From Bacillota bacterium (lineage in GTDB: Bacteria > Bacillota > Clostridia > Christensenellales > SZUA-584), in assembly GCA_023390815.1 (NCBI GenBank), contig JAEWCC010000031.1, positions 1 to 42,849 on the forward strand: a stretch of DNA of 42,849 nt. The letters run 5' to 3'. Made by a program: the position numbers and the translations under genes. This document shows positions 23,971 to 32,365 of the stretch, one piece after another. Position 1 is the stretch's first letter; each line of letters begins with the position of its first letter. The notes beneath the pieces were generated by a model, which was given only the letters and a program-made list of their open reading frames with translations, made no database searches and had not been told where the DNA came from.

Positions 23971-24896
23971 AGACCATACACTTGGGCGGAGCGGCGATCG
24001 AGTCTTCGGAGATATCACTCGGGTGCAGGAGACTTTGGCAGGCCGAAGAGAAGCAGGCCGAGGCGCTGATACAGGCAGCGCTTGAGGAAGGCGTCAACTT
24101 TTTCGATCTGGCTGACGTATACGGCGACGGCAAGTCGGAGGAGCTTTTCGGAAGGGCAGCAAAGCTGAGCGTGAATCGCGAGCGGTTTCTGATCCAGAGC
24201 AAGTGCGGTATCCGCGGCGCGCATACGCCCGATATGCATTACGACTTCGGCAAGGAATATATCCTGGATTGTGTGGATGCGAGCCTCAAACGGCTCGGCA
24301 CGGATTATCTGGATATCCTGTTGCTGCACCGCCCCGATACGCTGATGGAGCCGGAGGAGATCGCGCAGGCGTTCGATACGCTGCATGAAAGCGGCAAGGT
24401 ACGGTTTTTCGGAGTGAGCAACTTCAACGCCATGCAGGCGTCACTGCTGCAGCGATCCGTGAAGCAGCCGCTCATCGTCAACCAGCTGCAGTTTGGGCTG
24501 GGGCATACAGGCATCGTGGATTCCGGCCTGAATGTGAATATGAACAAGGATGAGTCCATCGAACGTGACGGCGGGATACTCGAATACTGCCGCATGAACG
24601 ATATCACAATACAGGCTTGGTCGCCGTTCTTCTACGGGTTCTTCGAGGGGCTGTTCATCGGCAGCGACAAGTTCCCGGAACTGAACGCAAAGCTTGATGA
24701 ACTGGCGGAGAAGTACGGCGTGGCGCCCAGCGCGATCGCGATCGCATGGATATTGCGCCATCCGGCGCGCATTCAGGTTATCGCGGGCACCAAGAGCGCC
24801 GAGCATTTGAAAGAGTTTTGCGCGGCCTCCCGCGTGGCGCTGAGCAAGCCTGAATGGTATGGCCTCTATAAAGCGGCGGGGCACAGCCTGGCCTGA
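23967..24896 (+). CDS. aldo/keto reductase
   Basis: 309-residue NADPH-type oxidoreductase (TIM barrel), reducing an aldehyde or ketone, close to the E. coli YdhF type. The catalytic tetrad is visible: Asp and Tyr in FFDLADVYGDG, Lys in IQSKCGI, His in LLLHRPD. The family signature VRFFGVSNFNA and the C-terminal cofactor loop IAGTKSAEHL are also present. The ATG overlaps the dhaL stop. Last gene of the sugar operon; it may reduce the aldehyde released by the aldolase or oxidise a polyol entering the pathway. Confidence 0.88.
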   Translation: MKTIHLGGAAIESSEISLGCRRLWQAEEKQAEALIQAALEEGVNFFDLADVYGDGKSEELFGRAAKLSVNRERFLIQSKCGIRGAHTPDMHYDFGKEYILDCVDASLKRLGTDYLDILLLHRPDTLMEPEEIAQAFDTLHESGKVRFFGVSNFNAMQASLLQRSVKQPLIVNQLQFGLGHTGIVDSGLNVNMNKDESIERDGGILEYCRMNDITIQAWSPFFYGFFEGLFIGSDKFPELNAKLDELAEKYGVAPSAIAIAWILRHPARIQVIAGTKSAEHLKEFCAASRVALSKPEWYGLYKAAGHSLA

Positions 24897-24914
24897 CACG
24901 AAAGTGTCTGTGCC
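24880..24914 (+). terminator. two-level hairpin over the end of the reductase gene
   Basis: GGCACAG (24880-24886) can pair with CTGTGCC (24908-24914), and inside it GACAC-GAAA-GTGTC (24895-24908) forms a tight tetraloop hairpin. It is followed by GATAGTTTTGTT, a weak T-run. Likely an end-of-operon structure that includes the stop codon. Confidence 0.5.
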
Positions 24915-25007
24915 GATAGTTTTGTTCAAGGACTACGCAAATGCGTTTCTTCTATATGTTTTACTCCTTTTATATGAATCCTGACGAATTACATGATCTG
25001 ATGTAAA

Positions 25008-25036
25008 GGCCGCCCGCGAGGGCGGTATTTTTCTTT
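25008..25036 (+). terminator. rho-independent terminator of the sugar operon
   Basis: CCGCCC (25010-25015), GCGA loop, GGGCGG (25020-25025), then TATTTTTCTTTT. Confidence 0.88.
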
Positions 25037-25047
25037 TCGGACAGAAC

Positions 25048-25076
25048 TTGAAAATCATGCCGTTTACGGGTATACC
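25048..25076 (+). promoter_or_regulatory. promoter of the M3 peptidase gene
   Basis: -35 TTGAAA (25048-25053), 17 bases, -10 TATACC (25071-25076), right after the terminator. A second TATACT at 25077 could shift the -10 but gives a poor spacer. Confidence 0.55.
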
Positions 25077-25103
25077 TATACTATCAAGGAAAGGGGCGAC
25101 ATC

Positions 25104-26810
25104 ATGAAGGTTTCGGAAATGAAATATGAAAGGCTCACCATCGAGGCGTACGCCGAAGCGGCACAGCGCATCATCTCCGCGGTCAAAAGCGCGAAGACGG
25201 TGAACGAGGCGCTAAGAGCAAGGGAGCAGTACGTTGAACTCAGCCGGGAGTTTTTGACGGCCGCGACGATCGCGGAAATGCGCTACACCCTCAATACGGT
25301 GGATACGTTTTATTTGGCGGAGAAGGATTATTACGACGAAGTCACGCCGAAAGTGCAGAGCTACCAGATCGAATACGCCGCGGCAATGCTGGACAGCCCG
25401 CTGCGCGCGGAGCTGGAAAAGGCGCTCTCTCCGCTGCTGTTCACGTTCTACGAGGTGCAGGTCAAATCCATGTCGCCACTGATCGTGGACGATATGATCG
25501 AGGAGAACCGGCTGGTGACGGAATACTCCCAGCTGATGGCAGGCATGACGTTTGATTTTATGGGCAAAGGCATGCCGCTTTCGATGCTGCGCCGCTACAT
25601 GGAGGACGACGATCGCGATACGCGCCGCGCCGCCTACGAGACGCTCGGCCTCACGCTGGAGAAGCATTCGGAGCAGCTCGACACGATCTTCGACAAGCTC
25701 GTCATGGTGCGCGACCGCATGGCGAAAAAGATGGGGTATAAGAATTTCGTGCCGCTGGGCTACTACCGCCTGAATCGCCTGAGCTACGACGAGGCGATGG
25801 TGAAGGACTTCCGTGAGAACGTACGCAAATACGTCGTGCCCGCGGTGGCCCGGCTCCGCACCGAAAACGCGAAGCGTCTGGGCATCGACAAGCTCATGCT
25901 GTACGATTTCAACATCAACGCGCCGGGCGGAGAGCCCAAGCCCGTGCTCGACAAGGACGGCATCTTCCGCGCCGCGCACGAGATGTACCATGACATGAGC
26001 GAGGAGACAGGCCGGTTCATCGACATGATGATGGAGGCCGGGGCGTTCGACGTGGAATCCCGCAGGAACAAATGGGGCGGCGCTTATTGCACGATGATTA
26101 CAAAATATAAGCAGCCGTTCATACTCGCGAACTTCAACGGCACCGCGGGGGATATCGAGACGATCACCCACGAGGCGGGCCACGCGTTTGCGGAATATAT
26201 GACCGCGGACAACCGCTTTGCAATCGACATGACGAGCGGACGCGCGCCCGAGGGCTATGGCATGGAGACGGGTGAAGTGCATTCGATGAGCATGGAGTTT
26301 TTCGCGTGGAAATACTCGGGCCGATTCTTTGGAGACAAGGCGAGGCTGCATGAGTTCTGCCACGTATTTGACGCGCTGACGTTCATTCCGTACGGCACGA
26401 TCGTGGACTATTTCCAGCACATCGTATACGAGAACCCGGATATGACACCCGCGCAGCGCAACGCGGCGTGGAACGAGCTTGAAGCCCAGTTCCGCCCGTA
26501 CCTCTCGAACGAGGGGATGCCTTACCTCTCCAAGGGTACGCGCTGGCAGTATCAGATGCACATCTTCGAGACGCCGTTCTATTATATCGACTACTGCCTC
26601 GCCCAGTCGGTCGCACTGGAGTTCCTGTTCGCGTCGCAGGAGGACTATGACAGCGCGTTCAAACGGTACCTGCGCTTCGTTTCGCGTGGCGGCGATATGA
26701 AGTTTTCCGACCTGGTGCGGGAGGCGGAGTTGCTGCCGCCGTTCGAGGAAGAGGCGGTTCAGGGAATCGTCGAAAAAGCTGAAGCGCTCATACGGACGCT
26801 TTGGAATTAA
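25104..26810 (+). CDS. M3-family oligoendopeptidase (PepF-like)
   Basis: 568-residue cytosolic zinc metallopeptidase that trims short peptides. The zinc motif HEAGH is at 356-360 within ETITHEAGHAFAEYM, and the third ligand Glu is downstream in ETGEVHSMSMEFFAW. PxG-type substrate residues lie in GTRWQYQMHIFETPFYYIDY near the C-terminus. No signal peptide. The start ATG 25104 follows AAGGGG. It is a monocistronic gene between two terminators, with no link to its neighbours. Confidence 0.92.
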   Translation: MKVSEMKYERLTIEAYAEAAQRIISAVKSAKTVNEALRAREQYVELSREFLTAATIAEMRYTLNTVDTFYLAEKDYYDEVTPKVQSYQIEYAAAMLDSPLRAELEKALSPLLFTFYEVQVKSMSPLIVDDMIEENRLVTEYSQLMAGMTFDFMGKGMPLSMLRRYMEDDDRDTRRAAYETLGLTLEKHSEQLDTIFDKLVMVRDRMAKKMGYKNFVPLGYYRLNRLSYDEAMVKDFRENVRKYVVPAVARLRTENAKRLGIDKLMLYDFNINAPGGEPKPVLDKDGIFRAAHEMYHDMSEETGRFIDMMMEAGAFDVESRRNKWGGAYCTMITKYKQPFILANFNGTAGDIETITHEAGHAFAEYMTADNRFAIDMTSGRAPEGYGMETGEVHSMSMEFFAWKYSGRFFGDKARLHEFCHVFDALTFIPYGTIVDYFQHIVYENPDMTPAQRNAAWNELEAQFRPYLSNEGMPYLSKGTRWQYQMHIFETPFYYIDYCLAQSVALEFLFASQEDYDSAFKRYLRFVSRGGDMKFSDLVREAELLPPFEEEAVQGIVEKAEALIRTLWN

Positions 26811-26836
26811 AGGTATCCAAACATCAGAAATAACGT

Positions 26837-26863
26837 AAAAAACGCCGTGACGGGCGTTTTTTT
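26837..26863. terminator. bidirectional terminator between convergent genes
   Basis: AAAAAACGCC (26837-26846) and GGCGTTTTTTT (26853-26863) pair; T-runs exist on both strands. It serves the M3 peptidase gene (+) and the receiver gene (-), whose stop codon touches it. Confidence 0.92.
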
Positions 26864-27237
26864 CAATTGTATGCCCGTACTTCGCGTATTTTTTTCACCA
26901 TGGAATTGGTGTTAAACGGCTTTACAAAATAGTATCTTGCGCCAAGGGCCAGCGCTTCACGGATAATGTCATCGCTGCCCAGCGCTGAGATGACATAGAC
27001 CGCCGTACCATGGTGGCTGCCTTGCAGCCTGCGCAAGACCTCAAGCCCGTCGATCTGGGGCATTACGATATCTAGCAGCAGCACATCCGGTTGAAGCAGC
27101 GGTAGCATCTGAATGGTTTTATTTCCATCCCCGACGACCCCCACAATTTCAATATCCGGGTACATAGAAAGCCGCTGACTCAATAAACCCGCATAATCAT
27201 TACAGTTCTCGGAAATCATCACGCGAACAGGGCGCAT
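26863..27237 (-). CDS. stand-alone Spo0A-like receiver domain protein
   Basis: 124-residue CheY-fold response regulator without an output domain. The sequence pattern (MLPLLQPDVLLLDIVMPQID, GLEVLRRL, YYFVKPF) is closest to the Spo0A receiver, and numbering matches it: phosphoacceptor Asp56, Ser84 in place of Thr, Lys106. The acidic magnesium pair Asp10-Asp11 is replaced by Glu10-Asn11, so phosphorylation may be altered. Spo0A is about 260 residues; here the protein ends before the linker, and the sequence beyond the stop is a terminator and then the M3 gene, with no DNA-binding remnant. Divergent from the histidine kinase at 27328, probably its partner or a phosphate sink. Confidence 0.82.
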   Translation of the reverse strand: MRPVRVMISENCNDYAGLLSQRLSMYPDIEIVGVVGDGNKTIQMLPLLQPDVLLLDIVMPQIDGLEVLRRLQGSHHGTAVYVISALGSDDIIREALALGARYYFVKPFNTNSMVKKIREVRAYN

Positions 27238-27270
27238 ATGCCATACCCCCGGACTGTATATTTTAATATG

Positions 27271-27288
27271 TATATGTGATTACATATA
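27271..27288. promoter_or_regulatory. palindrome between the divergent receiver and kinase genes
   Basis: TATATGT-GATT-ACATATA, perfect 7-base arms. The 90-base region is AT-rich, with weak -10-like boxes on both strands. A shared operator for both genes is plausible; no promoter can be fixed. Confidence 0.45.
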
Positions 27289-27327
27289 ACACACAATGGG
27301 TATATACACAAGGAGAAACTGAAAAAA

Positions 27328-30300
27328 TTGTGCAGAGTTTGTCAATATGTGTCGAATAAACTTGTTGAAAAAACAATTATCCAGTATGATAAATCAAAAT
27401 CAGGTCGTTTCCCGCCCCGAATAAAAATGAACGTGAAGAGAGGCTCTTGTGCGCTGATGTTTGGACTAACGAAACTGCATTCGGAGCGCTTTTTGGGCGT
27501 TTATCCCAAAGACATACAAAAAGAAGTAATGATTTCATATGAAGGCGATCTGTCTGTATTGTTATTGACAAAAGGCAGGGCGTTGATTGCAAGTATAGAG
27601 AGGACGATCACGCAGCGGTTTCGTCATAAAGTTGAATTTGGTGCGGTTAAAACTGAAGCGGAGTTTACAAAGCGGCTGGCGGACCATGAATACGATATTA
27701 TTATCATGGATCATGCTGTAATGGGAGCCAATGCGGCGCTCAGCCAGGCAGCGGCTGTTTGCCCGCAAACGCCAGTCATTTTTGTGGGAAGGATGATGGG
27801 TGAGGATCGTATCGTGTCGCTGCTGCGGCAGGGCGCGGTGGACTATGTACTCAAGGACCGGATTGGCAGGCTGCCGTATGCGGTGATGCGCGCGCTTCAA
27901 GACGCCCGGACCGTCCGGGAAAAAAGACATATAGAAGCAATGCTCGATCGATCATTGAAACACCTTGCGGAGGCGCAGCGCGTGGCGCATATGGGCAGCT
28001 TTGAATACAATTGCGCGCAGCATCGTATCGTATGGTCGGACGGTGTATTCAGAATATTCGGACTGGACCCGATTAAGTCGTATCCCATGCCCGAAACGAT
28101 TTTTGGGATGCTGGACGTTCCTGACCGGGAACGGATTATTGCGGGTTGGCAGCAAGTGATGGAAGGGCAAACGTCGCTGGATGAAAATTTCCGATTCACC
28201 CATGCCGATGGAAGCAGACGCTGGGTTCACCTCTGCGCGCAATTGAGCACCGACGAGCTGACGGGTGAGGTTCTGATGACCGGGACCGTACAGGATATCA
28301 CCGAGGCGAAAGCAGCTCGGCAGGAAGCCGACAGACGCGCCGAAATCGAGCATATCATACTGGCACTGTCCCGAGAGTGGATCAATGCGTCTTCGGAAAA
28401 GTTTGACCAGGTCATGAGTGATACAATGAGAGTGCTGGCGGGGCACTGCTGCACCGATTGGGCTGCCCTGTACCGCTTTGATTACGAAAGGCAGGCGGCA
28501 ATATGCCAATACAGATGGAGGCAGGATGGTCAGCAGGCGTATGTGCCCGACCAATTGCCGCTATTGCCCATTGTTGAAATTCTTAACGGATGTGTGGAAG
28601 CCGAGTTAGCAAATATTCTGGTGGAACGGCCCGGAGCGGTGCATTCATTTTGCGCCTTTGCATTACGATCTGACGGCAGCCTTTGGGGCATGCTCGCATG
28701 CGGTGAAACCCACAACGAAGGCGTGCATCCGGAAAGCAATCTGATCAATTTGTTCTGTGAGATGCTCATCTCCGTGCTCAGACGCAGGGAAAGAGAGCGG
28801 ACACTCCAGGAAGCTTGTGAAAATAACCGTCTGATTCTCGACTCGATCAGCGACGGTTTCTGTACATTCAGTGAGAACGGGATGATACTGGACATATGCA
28901 AAGGGCTTGCGGGCCGATTCGGAAAGACGATACGGGAGTGTATAGGGCTCAAGCTGCTGGACCTTTTTCCGGAGGAGAGGTATGGGGATCTCGGCGCAAA
29001 GCGTATGGCAATGCTGGATAAGACGTTTCAGACGAGAAAAACTGTAAAGTTTGTGGATTCCAGAGACGGCCGGTGGTATCATAACCGCTTTTATCCGGTT
29101 CTTAAAGACGGCAGGATAACAGCTGTTTCTCTGTTTTCAACGGATATCACCGATAAACAGAAAGCAGATGAAGAATACCGGCAGATAATTTTACTGGAAA
29201 AAGAGGCTCAGATGCTGCGCCAAAAAGAGCAGGAGTATCTGGAAATGCTCGACGGTTCCACGGTCGGTTCATGGATCTACGATGTTCAAAGCGGCATTAT
29301 GAGCTTTTCCAGCCAATGGGAGAAACGTTTGGGTATTCAAAAGGAGTCCGCAACACCGCTTGAAAGCTATTATAATAACGTGCTGCATCCGGAGGACAGA
29401 ACCTGGGCGATTGCGGAAAGTACTCGCATACTTCAGAGCGGATCGGCGAAATACAAAATGGAGTACCGGCTGAAAACCGTAGACGGTGGGTACATATGGA
29501 TATTGGCGCAGGGAAAGATTATTTACAACCCGAACGGCGCGGCTGTAAAGATCTACGGGACTTCCATCGATATTACGGACAGAAAAAGGATGGAGGAGGT
29601 ACTGCGTGAAAATCAAAAACTTCTGACCATGATTATTGAAGGCATCAGCGACCATATTTTCCTGAAGGACAGGGAAAGCCGGATGGTCATGATCAATTCG
29701 GCTGTTACGCGGTATCTAAACCTTACATCCGGAGATATAATCGGAAAAAGTGAGATGGAGTATTTTGCGGATAAGCAGCAGGCGTGGAACGTCATTCAAA
29801 ACGACCGCCGTATCATTGAGTCTGGCCAGGAGGAAACTGTGGAGGAAATGTCAGGAGATCGCGTATTTCTCTCCAAAAAAGCTCCGTGGCGGGATGCCAA
29901 CGGGAACGTAATTGGCCTGTTTGGCATATCGCGTGACATCACTGATCGGATTAATATGATCACAGAGCTGGAGCGGACGGCAGAGGAACTGAGCCAGAAG
30001 AATCAATTGATTACCGATTTCTTTATCAACATCTCTCACGAATTCAAGACGCCGATCTCCATCATGATGATCTCGACCGAGCTCATTGAACAGTTTCTTG
30101 CCGAAGGACTATCGGACATACAGAGCATGCGCAGCAACGTCAATTATATCCACCAGAACTTGTTCCGCTTGAGCCGGCTCGTGAACAACCTGCTCGATAT
30201 TACAAAAATTGATGCGGGGTTCATGCAGCCCCGGCTCGTCAACCGGGATATTGCCTATATGCTGCGATATCTCGTCTTATCCCTGCAGCCTTACGCGCGC

Positions 30301-30771
30301 CGAAAAGATGTGGCGATCATATACAGCGGTCCCGAAACAGAACTGTTTATGCCGACTGATATGATCATCATCGATCGCATATTGCTGAACCTGGTTTCCA
30401 ATGCGCTTAAACATACGCCCAAAGGCGGCAGGATTGAGGTTGGATGTAAAGCGCTGAAGGAAAGCGTTTGCATCACTGTCCGTGATAATGGGGAGGGAAT
30501 ACCCGAAGATAAGCAGGAAATCATATTCGATCGATTCAGGCAGGTGAATACGACCCTCGCCCGCTCCAGCGAAGGCTGCGGGATCGGACTTGCGCTGGTA
30601 AAATCACTGGTGCTTGTGCTGGGCGGCAGCATAGGGGTCAGGAGCGAACCGGGCGCTGGCAGTGAATTTTCCGTAGAACTGCCCAGGTTGCAGGCGTTTG
30701 AACCGGTCTCCATCGAGGCGGACGGATTGCTGCTTGACCAGCGGATCGAGATAGAACTCTCTGATATCTGA
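27328..30771 (+). CDS. soluble hybrid sensor histidine kinase with receiver, GAF and four PAS domains
   Basis: Up to 1147 residues, no membrane segment, so a cytosolic sensor. Domain order from the first start: receiver-like ~70-190 (Asp128 in IIIMDHAVMG, Lys176 in YVLKD), PAS ~208-327, GAF-like ~339-489, PAS ~497-611, PAS ~634-752 (PAS_3 type, ending GTSIDITDRK), PAS ~760-874, HisKA with phospho-His904 in NISHEFKTP, and HATPase ~1005-1130 (LNLVSNALKHTP, DNGEGIPEDK, GCGIGLALV). The start is uncertain: TTG 27328 is 12 bases after AAGGAG; ATG 27427, 27457 or 27529 are alternatives, and a promoter-like TTGTTG-17-TATGAT sits at 27362-27390 inside the longest frame. The divergent Spo0A-like receiver is the likely partner. 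The signal is unknown. Confidence 0.9.
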   Translation: MCRVCQYVSNKLVEKTIIQYDKSKSGRFPPRIKMNVKRGSCALMFGLTKLHSERFLGVYPKDIQKEVMISYEGDLSVLLLTKGRALIASIERTITQRFRHKVEFGAVKTEAEFTKRLADHEYDIIIMDHAVMGANAALSQAAAVCPQTPVIFVGRMMGEDRIVSLLRQGAVDYVLKDRIGRLPYAVMRALQDARTVREKRHIEAMLDRSLKHLAEAQRVAHMGSFEYNCAQHRIVWSDGVFRIFGLDPIKSYPMPETIFGMLDVPDRERIIAGWQQVMEGQTSLDENFRFTHADGSRRWVHLCAQLSTDELTGEVLMTGTVQDITEAKAARQEADRRAEIEHIILALSREWINASSEKFDQVMSDTMRVLAGHCCTDWAALYRFDYERQAAICQYRWRQDGQQAYVPDQLPLLPIVEILNGCVEAELANILVERPGAVHSFCAFALRSDGSLWGMLACGETHNEGVHPESNLINLFCEMLISVLRRRERERTLQEACENNRLILDSISDGFCTFSENGMILDICKGLAGRFGKTIRECIGLKLLDLFPEERYGDLGAKRMAMLDKTFQTRKTVKFVDSRDGRWYHNRFYPVLKDGRITAVSLFSTDITDKQKADEEYRQIILLEKEAQMLRQKEQEYLEMLDGSTVGSWIYDVQSGIMSFSSQWEKRLGIQKESATPLESYYNNVLHPEDRTWAIAESTRILQSGSAKYKMEYRLKTVDGGYIWILAQGKIIYNPNGAAVKIYGTSIDITDRKRMEEVLRENQKLLTMIIEGISDHIFLKDRESRMVMINSAVTRYLNLTSGDIIGKSEMEYFADKQQAWNVIQNDRRIIESGQEETVEEMSGDRVFLSKKAPWRDANGNVIGLFGISRDITDRINMITELERTAEELSQKNQLITDFFINISHEFKTPISIMMISTELIEQFLAEGLSDIQSMRSNVNYIHQNLFRLSRLVNNLLDITKIDAGFMQPRLVNRDIAYMLRYLVLSLQPYARRKDVAIIYSGPETELFMPTDMIIIDRILLNLVSNALKHTPKGGRIEVGCKALKESVCITVRDNGEGIPEDKQEIIFDRFRQVNTTLARSSEGCGIGLALVKSLVLVLGGSIGVRSEPGAGSEFSVELPRLQAFEPVSIEADGLLLDQRIEIELSDI

Positions 30772-30917
30772 TTGATCTGACGGGAAGATTACGTAACTGA
30801 GTATACACAGACCGGGTTTTGAATATTTAAAGCACGGTAAATGAATCTGTCAATACAGCAAGATAGATTGTATAAAACTGAGCTAGTGTCTCTTCACGTT
30901 CTTTTTTTGAGGGAAGA

Positions 30918-30946
30918 TTGCAATTTGGACCAGAAAACGGTATAAT
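30918..30946 (+). promoter_or_regulatory. promoter of the BMP transporter operon
   Basis: -35 TTGCAA (30918-30923), 17 bases, -10 TATAAT (30941-30946). It leaves a leader of about 67 bases. Confidence 0.75.
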
Positions 30947-30961
30947 CATTGCGGATATTGC

Positions 30962-30984
30962 GGTGCAGGGACAACCCCTGCGCC
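30962..30984 (+). promoter_or_regulatory. leader hairpin before the BMP lipoprotein gene
   Basis: GGTGCAGGG (30962-30970) pairs with CCCTGCGCC (30976-30984; one wobble) across ACAAC. It has no T-run, and the ribosome site AGGAGGAG follows about 25 bases later. It starts close to the expected 5' end, so it may stabilise the mRNA. It does not resemble a purine riboswitch. Confidence 0.5.
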
Positions 30985-31019
30985 CAATGTTTTCATTAAA
31001 ATAATCAGGAGGAGAACTT

Positions 31020-32180
31020 ATGAAAAAAGGACTTGCGCTGATTCTGGCATTATGCATGGTGCTGTCGATTTTCGCATTGGCAGGATGCCAGGGCAACCAA
31101 CAGGAATCGCCGTCGGTTAAACCCTCGGAGGCTGTGAGCCCCTCGGCAGAGGCCACGCCGGAGCCGTCGGAAGCGGCAACCGGATACGAAATTGCCATGA
31201 TCACCGACAAAGGAACCATCAACGACAAATCGTTCAACCAGGGCACCTGGGAAGGCGTGCAGGCGTATGCAGAAGCAAACGGAAAAACATTCCAGTATTA
31301 CAAACCCACGGAAGTTTCCGACGCTGCATATTTAGAGTCGATCGGCCTTGCGATTCAGGGCGGTGCGAAGGTTGTCGTAACCCCGGGCTTCCTTTTCGAA
31401 CCCGCGATTTATGAAGCGCAGACAACGTATCCTGACGTCACCTTCATCTTGATTGACGGTGAGCCCCATACCCCGGATTATGCAACCTTTAAGACCGAGA
31501 AAAACACACTGTGCATTAAGTTTGCCGAGGAGCAGGTTGGTTTCTATGCCGGCTATGCGGCGGTGAAGGACGGCTTTACAAAGCTCGGTTTCCAGGGCGG
31601 ACAGGCTGTTCCCGCGGTTGTGAAATATGGCTACGGCTTCCTGCAGGGCGCAGAAGCGGCGGCTACCGAAATGGGCCTTGCGGATGGCGCAATCTCCATG
31701 ATGTATAACTATTCGGGCGACTTCGCTGCGACTCCGGAAAATCAGGCGAGAGCGGCTGGCTGGTATCAGGGCGGCACCGAAATCATCTTCGGATGCGGCG
31801 GCAGCGTCGGCAACTCCGTGATGGCGGCGGCTGAAGCTTCGACCGACAAATGGGCCATCGGCGTCGACGTCGATCAGAGCGGCGAGTCTGCAACGGTCAT
31901 TGCCTCCGCAATGAAGATGCTGGGCAACGCGGTTCAGCAGGCGCTCGCAACCTACTATGACGGCACCTTCGAAGGCGGAAGAACATGGATGATGGATTCC
32001 ACCAACAACGGCGTCGGCATGACCACGGATACCTCCAAGTGGCGTACGTTTACGGTTGACGACTATAACACCCTGTTCGAAGCGGTAAAGGCTGGTACCT
32101 ACACGATCAACAACAAGACGGATATCGCGATTGCGGATCTGGGCCTCAAGAAGGTTAAGGTTACCGAAATCACCGACTAA
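31020..32180 (+). CDS. BMP-family (PnrA/Med-like) substrate-binding lipoprotein
   Basis: 386-residue extracytoplasmic lipoprotein. The signal peptide ends in LAGC with Cys23, followed by a Ser/Pro/Glu-rich linker (~24-55). The body matches basic-membrane-protein binding proteins: IAMITDKGTINDKSFNQGTW, EGVQAYAEANG, AIQGGAKVVVTPGF, FAEEQVGFYAGYAAV, GYGFLQGAEAAATEMG, IIFGCGGSVGNSVMAAAE and the late WAIGVDVDQS. Known relatives bind nucleosides. AGGAGGAG precedes the ATG. First gene of a four-gene importer operon with the ATPase at 32366 and permeases at 34297 and 35385. Confidence 0.92.
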   Translation: MKKGLALILALCMVLSIFALAGCQGNQQESPSVKPSEAVSPSAEATPEPSEAATGYEIAMITDKGTINDKSFNQGTWEGVQAYAEANGKTFQYYKPTEVSDAAYLESIGLAIQGGAKVVVTPGFLFEPAIYEAQTTYPDVTFILIDGEPHTPDYATFKTEKNTLCIKFAEEQVGFYAGYAAVKDGFTKLGFQGGQAVPAVVKYGYGFLQGAEAAATEMGLADGAISMMYNYSGDFAATPENQARAAGWYQGGTEIIFGCGGSVGNSVMAAAEASTDKWAIGVDVDQSGESATVIASAMKMLGNAVQQALATYYDGTFEGGRTWMMDSTNNGVGMTTDTSKWRTFTVDDYNTLFEAVKAGTYTINNKTDIAIADLGLKKVKVTEITD

Positions 32181-32202
32181 CCCAAGCGGAATTGAAGAAC
32201 AC

Positions 32203-32232
32203 AGCGGGAAGGCGCGTATGCACCTTCCCGCT
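32203..32232. other. perfect hairpin after the BMP lipoprotein gene
   Basis: AGCGGGAAGG (32203-32212) pairs with CCTTCCCGCT (32223-32232); the inner GC/GC around GTAT adds pairs. No T-run follows on the plus strand. As after the RbsB-type gene at 18289, it probably fixes the 3' end of a stable binding-protein mRNA while letting some transcription pass to the ATPase. Confidence 0.7.
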
Positions 32233-32365
32233 ATTCAATCCTGACCTTTACGCTGTCAGCGCAGCCAAAAAGCAATTCCTCCAAATGGTATTATTCTATT
32301 GATTGCTAAAATCGGCAGCAATGTGCGGCGCTGCCATAACAATTGGGAATGAAGAGGTGAATACC

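Noticed and set aside
25212..26561. Antisense open frame of 449 codons opposite the M3 peptidase
   Set aside because: His/Val/Arg-rich shadow; the plus strand has the HEAGH zinc motif and a full-length family match.
30947..31019. Purine riboswitch before the BMP nucleoside-type importer
   Set aside because: Only one simple hairpin is present; the three-way junction loops and conserved TATA/TAC segments of purine riboswitches are missing and the leader is too short.
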